From Streptomyces sp. T12 (GTDB lineage Bacteria > Actinomycetota > Actinomycetes > Streptomycetales > Streptomycetaceae): a stretch of 64,000 nucleotides of DNA. The notes under the pieces are model-generated. The model ran no database searches. It was not told where the DNA came from and was given only the letters and a program-made list of their open reading frames with translations. The position numbers and the translations under genes are program-made. The DNA is taken from contig NZ_CP117866.1 in assembly GCF_028736035.1 (NCBI RefSeq), positions 10,147,001 to 10,211,000 of the forward strand. Direction: 5' to 3'. Below, one piece after another: positions 8,146-16,615 of the stretch (position 1 is its first letter; every line of letters starts with the position of its first letter).

Positions 8146-8251
8146 CAGGCACACAGAAAAGGGGCCCGTCAGCGACTGAGCCGCCTGGTCCGGCTGCCCC
8201 TTCACCTTCTTCCTCTGAGGCATCGGCCTTTCCCGAAAAGGAGTTTCCGCT

Positions 8252-8734
8252 TTGTCTGACGGCATACCTGATGACGCTGAGGATGTCGTGGGCGTGCTCA
8301 CCGAACGGATCGAAGCCCACTTCGGCATGGCCATGGACCAGTTGAAGGCCGCGGTCGCCGCCGCGCCGATGGCGAATCGTGACGCCACCGAAATTGTCAG
8401 GTGGCACGGCCTTCTCGTCGAGGCCCAGTCGGTGCTCGACGGTGCGGAGGACGACCTGCTCGCCGCGCTGGAGACACAGTCCAGCGAGGTCGACGACCCG
8501 ACGATGGGCCTCGCCCTGCGCGTGAACGTGGCTGTCACCGCACGCGATGGCCGGGCCCTGGTCGTGCGGTGGCTCCTCGACCCGGACGCGCCGGGCAAGA
8601 AAGACCTCGCCGCCGAACGACTCGCCCGCCTACGCGCCCGAACGGGACCGGCGGTGCAGACTAGCGCTCCACACCGACCCGCGGGTGCACCCGTGCCGGC
8701 GTCGGCGTGGCGGGCGGGAAGGGCCGTCCGATGA
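8252..8734 (+). CDS. Helical plasmid protein of unknown function
   Basis: A 160-aa protein with TTG start at 8252 behind AAAAGGAG. It is almost entirely helical up to residue 130 (for example MAMDQLKAAVAAAPM and WHGLLVEAQSVLDGAEDDLL), with a disordered Pro/Ala tail. The stop overlaps the next start (ATGA), so it heads a coupled set of three small helical proteins. No family recognised. Confidence 0.6.
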   Translation: MSDGIPDDAEDVVGVLTERIEAHFGMAMDQLKAAVAAAPMANRDATEIVRWHGLLVEAQSVLDGAEDDLLAALETQSSEVDDPTMGLALRVNVAVTARDGRALVVRWLLDPDAPGKKDLAAERLARLRARTGPAVQTSAPHRPAGAPVPASAWRAGRAVR

Positions 8735-9174
8735 GCCGGTTCAAGTCCAGCACGATGGACGGCGACCTGCAGGAGGTGTTCGGGACCCCGGTCCCCGAGC
8801 TGTACGAGGCGGCTGCCGGACCCGATGCCTCGCCCGCGCTCGCCCGTGCCCTGGAACTGCGCTCCTTCCTCGCGCTGACCGAGGAGCAGGTCGCCCGCGT
8901 CCGCGACCGCGTTCACGCGGACATGGACCCGGACCGCGACATGGGCGAGCTGTCGGCGGACAAGCTCCGCTTCGACGCGGAGTGGCTGGAGGCGGCTCTC
9001 GACGCCCGTGACGCCTACCGCGCTGCCCTCGGCGAGCTGCTGCGCACCATGCCGCCACCCGATCAGCGGGCCCGGCCGGTACGCACGACGCAGCTCAGGG
9101 CCACCGCCACCCTGCCCCCGTCCGCCGCCCCGGCACCCCAGCGTGCCGGGGCGGCCCGGGCCCGCCAACCGTGA
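8731..9174 (+). CDS. Helical plasmid protein, paralogue of the next gene
   Basis: A 147-aa protein coupled to the preceding gene by ATGA overlap. A core of about 110 residues follows the pattern LQEVFGTPVPEL-x-LARALELRSFLALTEEQV-x-WLEAALDARDAYRAALGELL and ends in a Pro/Ala/Arg tail. The same order of landmarks (LYGAPLADL, ALLGMHDALALAE, LAEAVAVRDVQAKSAAAVL) occurs in the next protein, so the two are diverged tandem duplicates. Function unknown. Confidence 0.6.
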   Translation: MSRFKSSTMDGDLQEVFGTPVPELYEAAAGPDASPALARALELRSFLALTEEQVARVRDRVHADMDPDRDMGELSADKLRFDAEWLEAALDARDAYRAALGELLRTMPPPDQRARPVRTTQLRATATLPPSAAPAPQRAGAARARQP

Positions 9175-9183
9175 AAGCCCCGC

Positions 9184-9597
9184 TTGCCCCACCTCACGTC
9201 CACCGAGATAGCCGGACGGATCGAGGACCTGTACGGCGCCCCGCTCGCCGACCTCACCTCCCACGCCCAGGACCAGCCGCCTGGCATGCTCGCCGCTCTG
9301 CTCGGCATGCACGACGCCCTCGCTCTCGCCGAGCGCAGCATCGACGTCCACCGCGAGCACCTCGCCCGGCTCACCCACCCCGAGCGGCAGATCGGCCGGC
9401 ACGAGGTCTCCCATCTCCTCGACGGCGCTCGCCGGCTCGCCGAAGCAGTCGCAGTCCGCGACGTCCAGGCCAAGTCGGCCGCCGCCGTTCTGCAGAGCCT
9501 CGCCCCCGTCCCGGCCTCGGCACCGTCCCCGCCGACGCCCTCGCCGCCTGCACCGGCTCCGCCCCTTCCCGCCCCGAGCCCGGCGCACAGCCGCTGA
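9184..9597 (+). CDS. Helical plasmid protein, paralogue of the preceding gene
   Basis: A 137-aa protein with TTG start at 9184. Residues 1-110 are helical and share the landmark order of the preceding protein (G-x-P-x-x-x-L near the N-terminus, then LALAE-like and a final AVRDVQAKSAAAVLQSL helix). The C-terminal 30 residues are Pro/Ser/Ala repeats. A weak purine-rich ribosome binding site is present. The duplication suggests a structural or complex-forming role, but no function can be assigned. Confidence 0.55.
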   Translation: MPHLTSTEIAGRIEDLYGAPLADLTSHAQDQPPGMLAALLGMHDALALAERSIDVHREHLARLTHPERQIGRHEVSHLLDGARRLAEAVAVRDVQAKSAAAVLQSLAPVPASAPSPPTPSPPAPAPPLPAPSPAHSR

Positions 9598-9639
9598 CCC
9601 GCAGGCGATCCCCCGTTCATTCACCCAGGAGTTCCTCCC

Positions 9640-10482
9640 TTGGCCATCACCGCTCTGCCTCCCGACACCGAACGCGACATCGCCCGGGTCTCCGAAGCCC
9701 TTGCCATGATCACCCCGCGCTGGAGTGTGAGGATCCTGCTGGCCCTCTCGGGCCCGCCGCTGCGCTACACCGAGCTGGCGGCCAAGGTGTCCTGGCTGCA
9801 GGCCGGCCAGCTCCACCCCAAGCTCAAGGCGCTGTGCGACGCCGGGCTCGTCGAACGCACCGAACACACCGCACGGCACGTCACCTACGGCCACACCGAG
9901 CGTGGCGTGGCCCTGCTGCCGGTCCTGCCAATGATCGTCACCTGGGCCGAGGAGCATCTGGAGACTGCGGACCGCCCGCTGCCCGCGATCGAGCAGATCG
10001 AGGACAGCCTCACCCTGCTCACCCGGCGGCACGCCGCCGCCATCCTGTGGGTGCTGAAGTCCCGTACGGAGGCCAGCGGGCGGGCCCTGGCCCGGATTGT
10101 GATGCCCAGCTGTGACTGGACCAACGTGTACCCGCCGCTGCGGCAGCTCGTCGCCGACGGCCTGGTCGACACCGAGGGCATCGGCCAGCCCTACCGGCTG
10201 TCCGCGGCGGGCGACGGTCTGGGCCCCACTCTCGCTGCCCTGTCCGCGTGGTCCGCAGGGCAGCCTCTGAACCAGGCGGCCCACCACCCGGTCTGGGGGA
10301 ACCCGCAGGCTAAACCCGCGCCGAGGCCCTGGGTCAGCAGCCCGCCCCGGCCGGCACCCGCAGCGCACACGCCAGCCCGAGCCGGCAGGTTCTCCCCGGC
10401 GTGGCACAACCGCGATCTCTTCTCCCACGCCACCACCGCCCGCCCGAAGACGGCACTTCCGGCAGGAGGTCCGCGCCGATGA
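9640..10482 (+). CDS. HxlR-type double winged-helix transcriptional regulator
   Basis: A 280-aa protein with TTG start at 9640 after AGGAG. Residues 15-110 match an HxlR winged helix: WSVRILLALSGPPLRYTELAAKV, then a recognition helix region LHPKLKALCDAGLVERTEH and a YGHTERG wing. A second, weaker winged-helix unit occupies residues 125-205 (HAAAILWVLKSRTEASGRALARI and LRQLVADGLVDTEG), so the protein carries two HTH units in one chain, where typical HxlR proteins dimerise. The last 70 residues are Pro-rich. It overlaps the next gene by ATGA and probably regulates the downstream operon. Confidence 0.7.
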   Translation: MAITALPPDTERDIARVSEALAMITPRWSVRILLALSGPPLRYTELAAKVSWLQAGQLHPKLKALCDAGLVERTEHTARHVTYGHTERGVALLPVLPMIVTWAEEHLETADRPLPAIEQIEDSLTLLTRRHAAAILWVLKSRTEASGRALARIVMPSCDWTNVYPPLRQLVADGLVDTEGIGQPYRLSAAGDGLGPTLAALSAWSAGQPLNQAAHHPVWGNPQAKPAPRPWVSSPPRPAPAAHTPARAGRFSPAWHNRDLFSHATTARPKTALPAGGPRR

Positions 10483-10997
10483 CCCCCCTGTACACCCCTG
10501 CCGAAGCACGCAACGCGGTCGAGCTGCTGGCCTCGCGCTCCTTGATCCGCCTGGTCACCGAGATCGACGACAACGGGGCGATACCGGCGCGCCGACTGGC
10601 CGATAACCTCCCCGACCTCTCCGCGCACCAACTGCGCCACGCTACCGAGGCAGCCCGCAAACACGGGCTCGTCCGGGTCGCACCCGGATTCGGCCTGGAA
10701 CTCACAGATGCTGGCGCGGAGTTGGCCGACCTGTACGACGTGATGGCTCGCTGGGCCCGACGCCACGCCTACCCGGCGCCGGTCTGCGAGTTCAGCAGCC
10801 GCATCCGATACGTCCTCGACCTGTTGGCAACTTCGGCCGCCACCGAGGGCGGCGACGGCCTCTCGCGGCCGTCCACCACGCGCCTGACCAGCGCCGAGGC
10901 CGGGGCGGACCTTGCCCGCCCCCGTACCCTGCTGATCCAGTGGCTGGCCGGCAACCCGCAGGTCACCGGGGTGTCCGAGTCCGAGCCGGTCGCGTGA
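10479..10997 (+). CDS. Winged-helix-like regulator
   Basis: A 172-aa protein coupled to the HxlR-type gene (ATGA) and to the following MFS gene (GTGA). The region of residues 20-90 has an HTH pattern (IPARRLADNLPDLSAHQLRHATEAARKHGLV) followed by a wing-like LELTDAGAEL. The remainder is helical without a clear domain. Together with the preceding gene it is probably a regulatory pair for the transporter/ligase operon. Confidence 0.6.
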   Translation: MTPLYTPAEARNAVELLASRSLIRLVTEIDDNGAIPARRLADNLPDLSAHQLRHATEAARKHGLVRVAPGFGLELTDAGAELADLYDVMARWARRHAYPAPVCEFSSRIRYVLDLLATSAATEGGDGLSRPSTTRLTSAEAGADLARPRTLLIQWLAGNPQVTGVSESEPVA

Positions 10998-12229
10998 GCG
11001 CTGCTGTCACGCCCCGGCACGCTTGTCATCCCGCCGGGCTGATGCGCAGCATCTACCTGCCGCGCACGGCGGACGCTCTCGCGTTCGCGATGTCCACGTA
11101 CGGCATCCCGCTGCTGGTCCTGGCCACCACGCGCTCCGCCGCACTGACGGGCGCCGCGTTCGCGCTGGAATGGATCCCGCGGCTGGCGGCGTTCGGGTGG
11201 GCCGGATCGATCGTCGACCGGTGCGGGGCGTCGGCCGTCTTCTTCCGCGCCTCTCTGGGACGTGCGCTGGCCCTCGCCGCCGGCGCGGTCCTGCTCCACC
11301 TCCACCCGTCCGGCACCGTTGCGACCGCGACCGTGATGGTGCTCGCGGCGACGACCGGCGTGCTCACCGAGTTCAGCTACATCGCGGCCGAGACCGCGGG
11401 TGCCGCCGCTGGCCGCCGAGCAGGTACGCGGGCCCACCGCGTCCAGGCCGTCCTTCTCGGGATCGACCAGACCGCGACCATGACCGGTCCGGCGCTCGCC
11501 GGACTGCTGCTGCTCGCCGGCCCGTCGCAGATGCTGGCGGTGATCACCGTGCTCTCGCTTCTCGCCGCGCTGCTCGCGCTGCGCACGCCGCCCTCGACCG
11601 TCGCCGGGGCGCACGTGCCGAAGGACGCGAAGAGCGCCGGGCTGATCACCGGATGGCTGACCATCCGCTCCCTGCCCGCGCTCGGCTGGCTCGTGACGGG
11701 CCTTACCCTCTCCAACCTCGCCATCGGCCTCTTGCAGGCGGCTGGCCCGGTGATTGTGGTCGAGTACTTCGGGCAGTCCACCACTGCCGTCGGCCTGGTC
11801 TGGTCCGCCGCCGCGGCGGCCACCCTCTTGGCGGTCACCATCTGCCGGTTCGCGATCGACCGCCTGGGGCTATGGCCGGTCGGCGCCGCCTGCGCGGCCC
11901 TCGCCTCACTCGCCTGTCTCGCCGCCGCCCAGGCCCCCAACTACCTGTCCTACCTGGTCCTGGTCGCGGTCCTTATGGCGGCCGAAGGCGGCATGACGGT
12001 CGTCCTGCGCACATTGCGCTCCCGTTTGATCCCTCCGGAGCAGTTCGGCAGCACCCTGTCGGCGACCATCCTCATCCTCCTGTTGCCCTTTCCCGTCGCC
12101 GGCGTACTCACCGCGCTCACCCCGCCCGACGCCCTGGGCCACGTCATCGCCGCCTGTGCCGCCCTGCAGGCACTCGGCCTGTTCTGCGCCTTCCACCGCC
12201 TGCGCACCGATCCCGCCCTGCGCACCTGA
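10994..12229 (+). CDS. MFS transporter (drug/metabolite efflux type)
   Basis: A 411-aa protein starting with GTG in a GTGA overlap with the regulator. Twelve hydrophobic segments are spread across the chain in two six-helix halves separated by a polar loop (about residues 198-220). The sequence is of the enterobactin-exporter-like MFS type (LATTRSAALTGAAFALEWIPRL and GWAGSIVDRCGA in the first loop). It opens the operon that also holds the ATP-grasp enzyme and a second MFS protein, so export of the ligase product or self-protection is the natural guess. The substrate cannot be read from sequence. Confidence 0.8.
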   Translation: MSAAVTPRHACHPAGLMRSIYLPRTADALAFAMSTYGIPLLVLATTRSAALTGAAFALEWIPRLAAFGWAGSIVDRCGASAVFFRASLGRALALAAGAVLLHLHPSGTVATATVMVLAATTGVLTEFSYIAAETAGAAAGRRAGTRAHRVQAVLLGIDQTATMTGPALAGLLLLAGPSQMLAVITVLSLLAALLALRTPPSTVAGAHVPKDAKSAGLITGWLTIRSLPALGWLVTGLTLSNLAIGLLQAAGPVIVVEYFGQSTTAVGLVWSAAAAATLLAVTICRFAIDRLGLWPVGAACAALASLACLAAAQAPNYLSYLVLVAVLMAAEGGMTVVLRTLRSRLIPPEQFGSTLSATILILLLPFPVAGVLTALTPPDALGHVIAACAALQALGLFCAFHRLRTDPALRT

Positions 12230-12263
12230 CCCAGTTGCACGCCCTCAGTCTGTGGAGAACTTC

Positions 12264-12566
12264 ATGCCCACCACCGTCCTTGGGACGAACCGCGCGAGTG
12301 GTCGCACCATCACCGAACAGTTCCACGCCTTCGACGCACACAACCCGCACGTCTACTGGGCTCTGAAGCGCATGGCAGCCCGCCGCCTGGCCGCCGGCGC
12401 CATACGGGTCAGCCTCAAGGACCTCTTCGAGGAATTGCGCCGCCAACTCCCGTACGGCGTCGCCGGGCTGAACAACAACTTCACCGCCCTCTACGCCCGC
12501 CGCCTGATCGACGACCACCCCCACTGGGCCGACGCGTTCGAACTGCGCCGCCGCCGCGCTGCCTGA
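12264..12566 (+). CDS. Conserved small protein (phage/plasmid type hypothetical)
   Basis: A 100-aa basic protein with ATG at 12264. The C-terminal half has the signature LNNNFTALYARRLIDDHPHWADAFELRRRR. I recognise it as a widespread uncharacterised family of small proteins, usually encoded in phages, plasmids or restriction-linked loci, with a conserved N-N-x-Y/F-T-x-x-Y-A-R-x-I core. It sits between an MFS gene and the ATP-grasp gene. Its role in that operon is unclear, and it may be a separate plasmid gene inserted there. Confidence 0.6.
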   Translation: MPTTVLGTNRASGRTITEQFHAFDAHNPHVYWALKRMAARRLAAGAIRVSLKDLFEELRRQLPYGVAGLNNNFTALYARRLIDDHPHWADAFELRRRRAA

Positions 12567-12622
12567 GACATCCCTCTTTCTCTTCCCTCGTCCTGCCGCC
12601 TACCGACTCGGAGAACCCCTTC

Positions 12623-13873
12623 TTGTCTGCTCGCCCCCTCGTACTCGTCGTCTCTCCGGGCGATGAGGCCGATCGCGGCTACTGCCTTGAGCAGGTGGCC
12701 GCCGCGTACGACATCGTCCTGCTGACCGGCGCCGAACCCTCGTGGGAGAAGCCGTACATCGTCGACCACGCCGTCGCCGATCTGAACGACACCACTGCGC
12801 TGCTCTCCGCCGGCCGGGCTCTGGCGGAACGGCACGACCTTGCTGGGGTGGTCACCTGGGACGAATGGCGCCTCATCCCCACCGCCCGCCTCGCCCGCGC
12901 GCTCGGTCTGGCCGCGAACTCCGTCGAGGTGATGCGGGCCTGCCGCAACAAGGCCACCGCCCGGACTCTGTTCGCCCGCCACGGAGTGCCGTCGGCCGCG
13001 TCGATGAAGGCGCGGAACCTGCGGGAGGCTGAACTGGCGACGAGGATCCTTGGCCTTCCCGCCGTCATCAAGCCCGCCGCAGCGGCCGGCAGCATCGGCG
13101 TGATCCGCATCGACCGTCCCGAAGAACTACCCGCCGCCTTCGCGTTCGCCTCGGCCGGCGCAGGCCGCAGCCGCGAGGACACCGGCGTCCTGGTCGAGGA
13201 GTACCTCGACGGACCCGAAGTCTCCGTCGAATGCGTCACCCACCACGGCGAGACCACCGCCGTCGCAGTGACCCGCAAGCGCCTGGGCCCCGCACCCTAC
13301 TTCGACGAGACCGGGCACACCGTCGACGCCGCCGATCCGCTCCTCACAAAGGTGGCACCGGCCGCCGCTGCCGCCATCAGGGCCCTGGGGATCATCGACG
13401 GCGTGAGCCACGTCGAGATACGCCTGGTCGGCGGGCGGCCCCGGCTGATCGAGGTCAACGCACGCCTGGGCGGCGACATGATCGGACACCTCGTCCATCT
13501 GGCCACCGGCGTCGACCTCGCCCGGGCCGCCGCCGACATCGCCTGCGGGCGAACCCCCGACCTGACACCCACCCGCTACCGGGCCGCGGCGATCCGTTTC
13601 ATCTACCCGGCCTACTCCGGCACCCTCACCGCCCGCCGTGTCACGCAGCCGACCGGGGGAGTGGAGCGGGTGCGCTTCCAGCGGCAGGCCGGCGACCAGC
13701 TCGTGCTGCCCGAGGACGGCGGCGATGTGTACACCGCCCGCATCGGCTACCTGATCACCACCGGGCCGACTGCCACCATCGCCCAGGCCCGCGCCCAGGA
13801 GGCGTACCGCAACCTCGACGTCCAGGTGGCCGCCACTCAGACGGCCCCGGCCACCGGGGAGTACTCCGCGTGA
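12623..13873 (+). CDS. ATP-grasp ligase (amino-acid ligase type)
   Basis: A 416-aa protein with TTG start. An N-terminal Rossmann-like domain runs to about residue 110 (VLVVSPGDEAD). The ATP-grasp core follows: VIKPAAAAGSIGV (nucleotide-binding loop, about 148-160), VEEYLDGPEVSVECV (about 190-204) and the Mg2+-binding LIEVNARLGGDMIGH (about 272-286). This order and the EVNARLGG motif are those of ATP-dependent carboxylate-amine ligases such as dipeptide synthetases (BacD/YwfE-like) and carnosine-synthase-like enzymes. The neighbours (two MFS exporters and a HAD protein) support synthesis of a small peptide or amide. The stop overlaps the next GTG start. Confidence 0.8.
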   Translation: MSARPLVLVVSPGDEADRGYCLEQVAAAYDIVLLTGAEPSWEKPYIVDHAVADLNDTTALLSAGRALAERHDLAGVVTWDEWRLIPTARLARALGLAANSVEVMRACRNKATARTLFARHGVPSAASMKARNLREAELATRILGLPAVIKPAAAAGSIGVIRIDRPEELPAAFAFASAGAGRSREDTGVLVEEYLDGPEVSVECVTHHGETTAVAVTRKRLGPAPYFDETGHTVDAADPLLTKVAPAAAAAIRALGIIDGVSHVEIRLVGGRPRLIEVNARLGGDMIGHLVHLATGVDLARAAADIACGRTPDLTPTRYRAAAIRFIYPAYSGTLTARRVTQPTGGVERVRFQRQAGDQLVLPEDGGDVYTARIGYLITTGPTATIAQARAQEAYRNLDVQVAATQTAPATGEYSA

Positions 13874-15030
13874 AGCAGACCGCGGCGCCTGAGCTGGCGC
13901 GCAGCCGCCGCCTGCTGACCGGCTATTTCGCGGGCATGGGCGTGGTGATGGCCGTCTTTGGCGCACGCATGCCCGCCGTCCAGCACACCGCAGATCTGAG
14001 CACCGCCGGGCTCGCCCTGGTGTTGCTGGCCGCCGCTCTCGGCATGGTCGCCGGACTTCAGACGGGCGGACGCCTTGCCCACCCGGCCCGCTTCCCCGTG
14101 CTGCTGACCGGCGGAGCCATTGCCCTCGCCGCCTGCCTTGCCGCCGTCGGGGTCTGCCGAAGCCTGGAGAGCCTGTTGGTGGCGGCGTTCGTCTTCGGCG
14201 CCGCGCACGGCGTCCTCGACGTCGCGGCCAATGCCGCGGCCGTCTGCTGCCAGGACGCCCACGGCCGCCCCATCATGGGGCGGCTGCACGCGAGTTACAG
14301 CCTCGGCGCCCTCACCGGTGCCGCACTGGCCGCCATCACCGCCCACACATCACACACCCTTCTGTTTGCCGTCGTGGCAGCTTGCGCCGCTGCGGCGGCA
14401 GGCGTGACCACGCGGCTCGCCCACACCGTCGCCAGCCCTGCACTCGTGCCCGTCCAGCACGGTGCTGCACGGGGCCCGGTCGAGCAGGAGGTGTCCCGGC
14501 GCCGATTGTGGCTGCTGGGTGCGCTGGCTGCTGCCACGCTGCTGGGCGAAGGAGCCGCTGCCGACTGGGCCTCCGTCCACCTGCACGACCTCGGCGCGAC
14601 GGCCGCGACCAGCGCCGCGGCGTACGCCGCCTATAGCGCTGCCATGGCCGCAGGCCGCCTCGCCGGCGACCGGCTCACCGCCCGCTTCGGCGCCCCCGCC
14701 GCCGTCCGCACGGGTGCCGCGGTGGCCGCGCTCGGCCTCGCCACCGGTCTGGCCGGCTCCACCATCGCCTTCGCCCTGCTGGGCTGGGCGGCCTTCGGTC
14801 TGGGGCTGTCCGTCACCATCCCCAGCCTGATCACCGCCGCCGGACAGGGCGGACCCCGCGCGGTCGCCACCGTCGCGGTCACCGGCTACGTCGGCCTGCT
14901 CGCCGGCCCCGCCGTCATCGGCGCCCTCGCCACCGTCACCGCCCTGCCGCACGCACTGCTGCTGCCCGCCCTCCTCGCCGCAGCCGTCGCCGCCCTCGCA
15001 CCCAAAGCCCTGGAGAAACCGACCCCTTGA
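13870..15030 (+). CDS. MFS transporter (sugar/metabolite type)
   Basis: A 386-aa protein translated from a GTG in a GTGA overlap with the ATP-grasp gene. It has about twelve membrane segments and a central loop near residues 195-215. The pattern (GARMPAVQHTADLSTAGLALVLLA, then ALGMVAGLQTGGRL, HGVLDVAANAAAV, and MGRLHASYSLGALTGA in the sixth segment) is of the YbjJ/fucose-permease-like branch of MFS, distinct from the first exporter in the operon. It is strictly coupled to both neighbours, so it probably handles the same compound. Confidence 0.8.
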   Translation: MKQTAAPELARSRRLLTGYFAGMGVVMAVFGARMPAVQHTADLSTAGLALVLLAAALGMVAGLQTGGRLAHPARFPVLLTGGAIALAACLAAVGVCRSLESLLVAAFVFGAAHGVLDVAANAAAVCCQDAHGRPIMGRLHASYSLGALTGAALAAITAHTSHTLLFAVVAACAAAAAGVTTRLAHTVASPALVPVQHGAARGPVEQEVSRRRLWLLGALAAATLLGEGAAADWASVHLHDLGATAATSAAAYAAYSAAMAAGRLAGDRLTARFGAPAAVRTGAAVAALGLATGLAGSTIAFALLGWAAFGLGLSVTIPSLITAAGQGGPRAVATVAVTGYVGLLAGPAVIGALATVTALPHALLLPALLAAAVAALAPKALEKPTP

Positions 15031-15680
15031 CCCACACTTCCGCCTCCCCGACCGGCGTGGACGCCCTGATCCTCGACTACAACGGCGTTCTGGGACGACA
15101 GCCCGCCCCAGCCATGTGGACCCGGCTCGCCGACCTCGCCGAGTGGCCCCACCGACACATCCCCTCCTTCCAGGACGCCTTCTGGACTCCGCGAAACGCC
15201 TATGACGCAGGGAAGTTGAGCAATCTCGCCTATTGGGCGAAGGTGCTCGGACACCACCCCGGCCCACGCTGGCTGCGCACCCTGGTCGCCGCCGACACCG
15301 CCATGTGGACCCGCACCGACCCCTTCGTCCTCGACACCCTCTACCTCGCCCGCGCCGCGGGCCTGCCCATGGTGCTGCTCTCCAACGCCCCGGCCCACCT
15401 CAGCACCGTCCTGGACGCCACCGACTGGCGGCGCGAGCTGATCGACGACGCCCTGTACTCCGCCCGCCTGGGCCTGTGCAAACCCGATCCGGCCGCGTAC
15501 GAACACGCCCTGGCCGCCACCGGCGTCGACGACCCGTCACGCGTGCTGTTCGTCGACGACCGCGAGGACAACTGCCAGGCCGCCGCCGAGCTGGGCCTGC
15601 GAACCCTGCACTACACCGGCCAACTCGCAGATCTGCAACAGAAGTTGCTGCCCGCCCCGGTCAGCAACTTCCGTTCCTGA
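15027..15680 (+). CDS. HAD-superfamily hydrolase
   Basis: A 217-aa protein starting at TTG in a TTGA overlap with the second MFS gene. Subfamily I HAD motifs are present: motif I LILDYNGVLG (nucleophile Asp, with Asn at +2 instead of Asp), motif II MVLLSNAP, motif III Lys in LCKPDPAAYEHAL, and motif IV LFVDDREDNCQAA. The Asn at +2 is seen in some members of this subfamily but removes the usual general acid, so activity as a phosphatase is uncertain. As the last gene of the coupled operon it may act on an intermediate or a phosphorylated product. Confidence 0.8.
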   Translation: MTHTSASPTGVDALILDYNGVLGRQPAPAMWTRLADLAEWPHRHIPSFQDAFWTPRNAYDAGKLSNLAYWAKVLGHHPGPRWLRTLVAADTAMWTRTDPFVLDTLYLARAAGLPMVLLSNAPAHLSTVLDATDWRRELIDDALYSARLGLCKPDPAAYEHALAATGVDDPSRVLFVDDREDNCQAAAELGLRTLHYTGQLADLQQKLLPAPVSNFRS

Positions 15681-15725
15681 CCCTCATGCCACGCAACCCA
15701 CCACCGCCCCGACCCCAGGACATTC

Positions 15726-16588
15726 GTGCCCGACACCGAAGAGATCGACGGCGACGTCTACGTCTCCCCCCGCCATCTCGCCTCCACCACCGGGACCGGC
15801 GATCCCGCCCTCGCCCCTCTCCTCGACCTCGGCTGGGACCTCCGGTACGACGAGGAATCCAACGTGTACCTGAGCGCTCCCGACCGGCGCATTCGCCTCG
15901 GATACCTCCCCGAGGGTGAGGACGACGGGCTCTGGCGCATCAACGCCTACAAGGACTCGTTCGGCCCGCCAGCATGGGGCGTCTGTTTCAACGACCGCGT
16001 CCCCACCGAGTTCGTCCAGGCGTTCACCACCGCCCTCGCCACGGCGTACGAGCAGGGGCCGGACGCCTACCTCGCCCGGCCGGTCTCCGGGACCGACGAG
16101 CACGACCCTTTCCTCGCCGTCGTGCCGCTCCTGAAACAGGGCTGGGAGATCGACCGCCCGCGCTGGGGCGTCTTCACCGTCCAGGCCGCCCGGACGGACT
16201 CGCCGGCATGGAGTTCACCACCGGAGACCTCGATCCGGAAGCCGAGCTGACGACGCGGGACGCCCGCTGGCAGCTGTGGGCGGGCACGTCCATCGACCGG
16301 CCCGTCTGGTACGCGACCGCCAGCACCGACACTCCCGTCGCCCTGCTCACCGCCGTCACCCAGAGCGTTGCCGACCCGGCCCCGCTGCCCCGGTGGCGCG
16401 AGAACACCTTCAGCTACATCAAGGGCATGGCCCAGCTCACCCCGATCCTCCCGCCCGAACGGCTGGCACCGACACCGCTCGACGTGCAGCGGGCTGCCGC
16501 ATCCCGCCGCCCGACAGCGCTGCCCGCGGGCAGCGTTCCGCGCTGGAGCACCACCAGCCGACCGGCTCTGCCCGGCCCACGCCGCTGA
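15726..16588 (+). pseudogene. DUF317-type gene split by a -1 frameshift near 16198
   Basis: From GTG 15726 the first 155 codons encode a DUF317-like half (VSPRHLASTTGTGDP, LLDLGWDLRYDEESNVYLSAPDRRIRLGYLP, then FNDRVPTEFVQAFTTALATAYE and a second LLKQGWEIDR). At about 16198 that frame runs into nonsense and stops at 16250, while the expected continuation of the second DUF317 unit is in the next frame (GMEFTTGDLDPEAELTTRDA to IDRPVWYATASTDTPVALL) and ends at 16588. Comparison with the intact relative at 17172-17957 shows that one missing base explains the break. It is either a real mutation or a consensus error. Confidence 0.7.
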
Positions 16589-16615
16589 CGCCACCCGACC
16601 CCGACCGGAGACCCG

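Noticed and set aside
15974..16207. Independent start of the second DUF317 half
   Set aside because: No ribosome binding site, and the first half supplies the missing N-terminal part of the same domain, so one frameshifted gene is the better reading.
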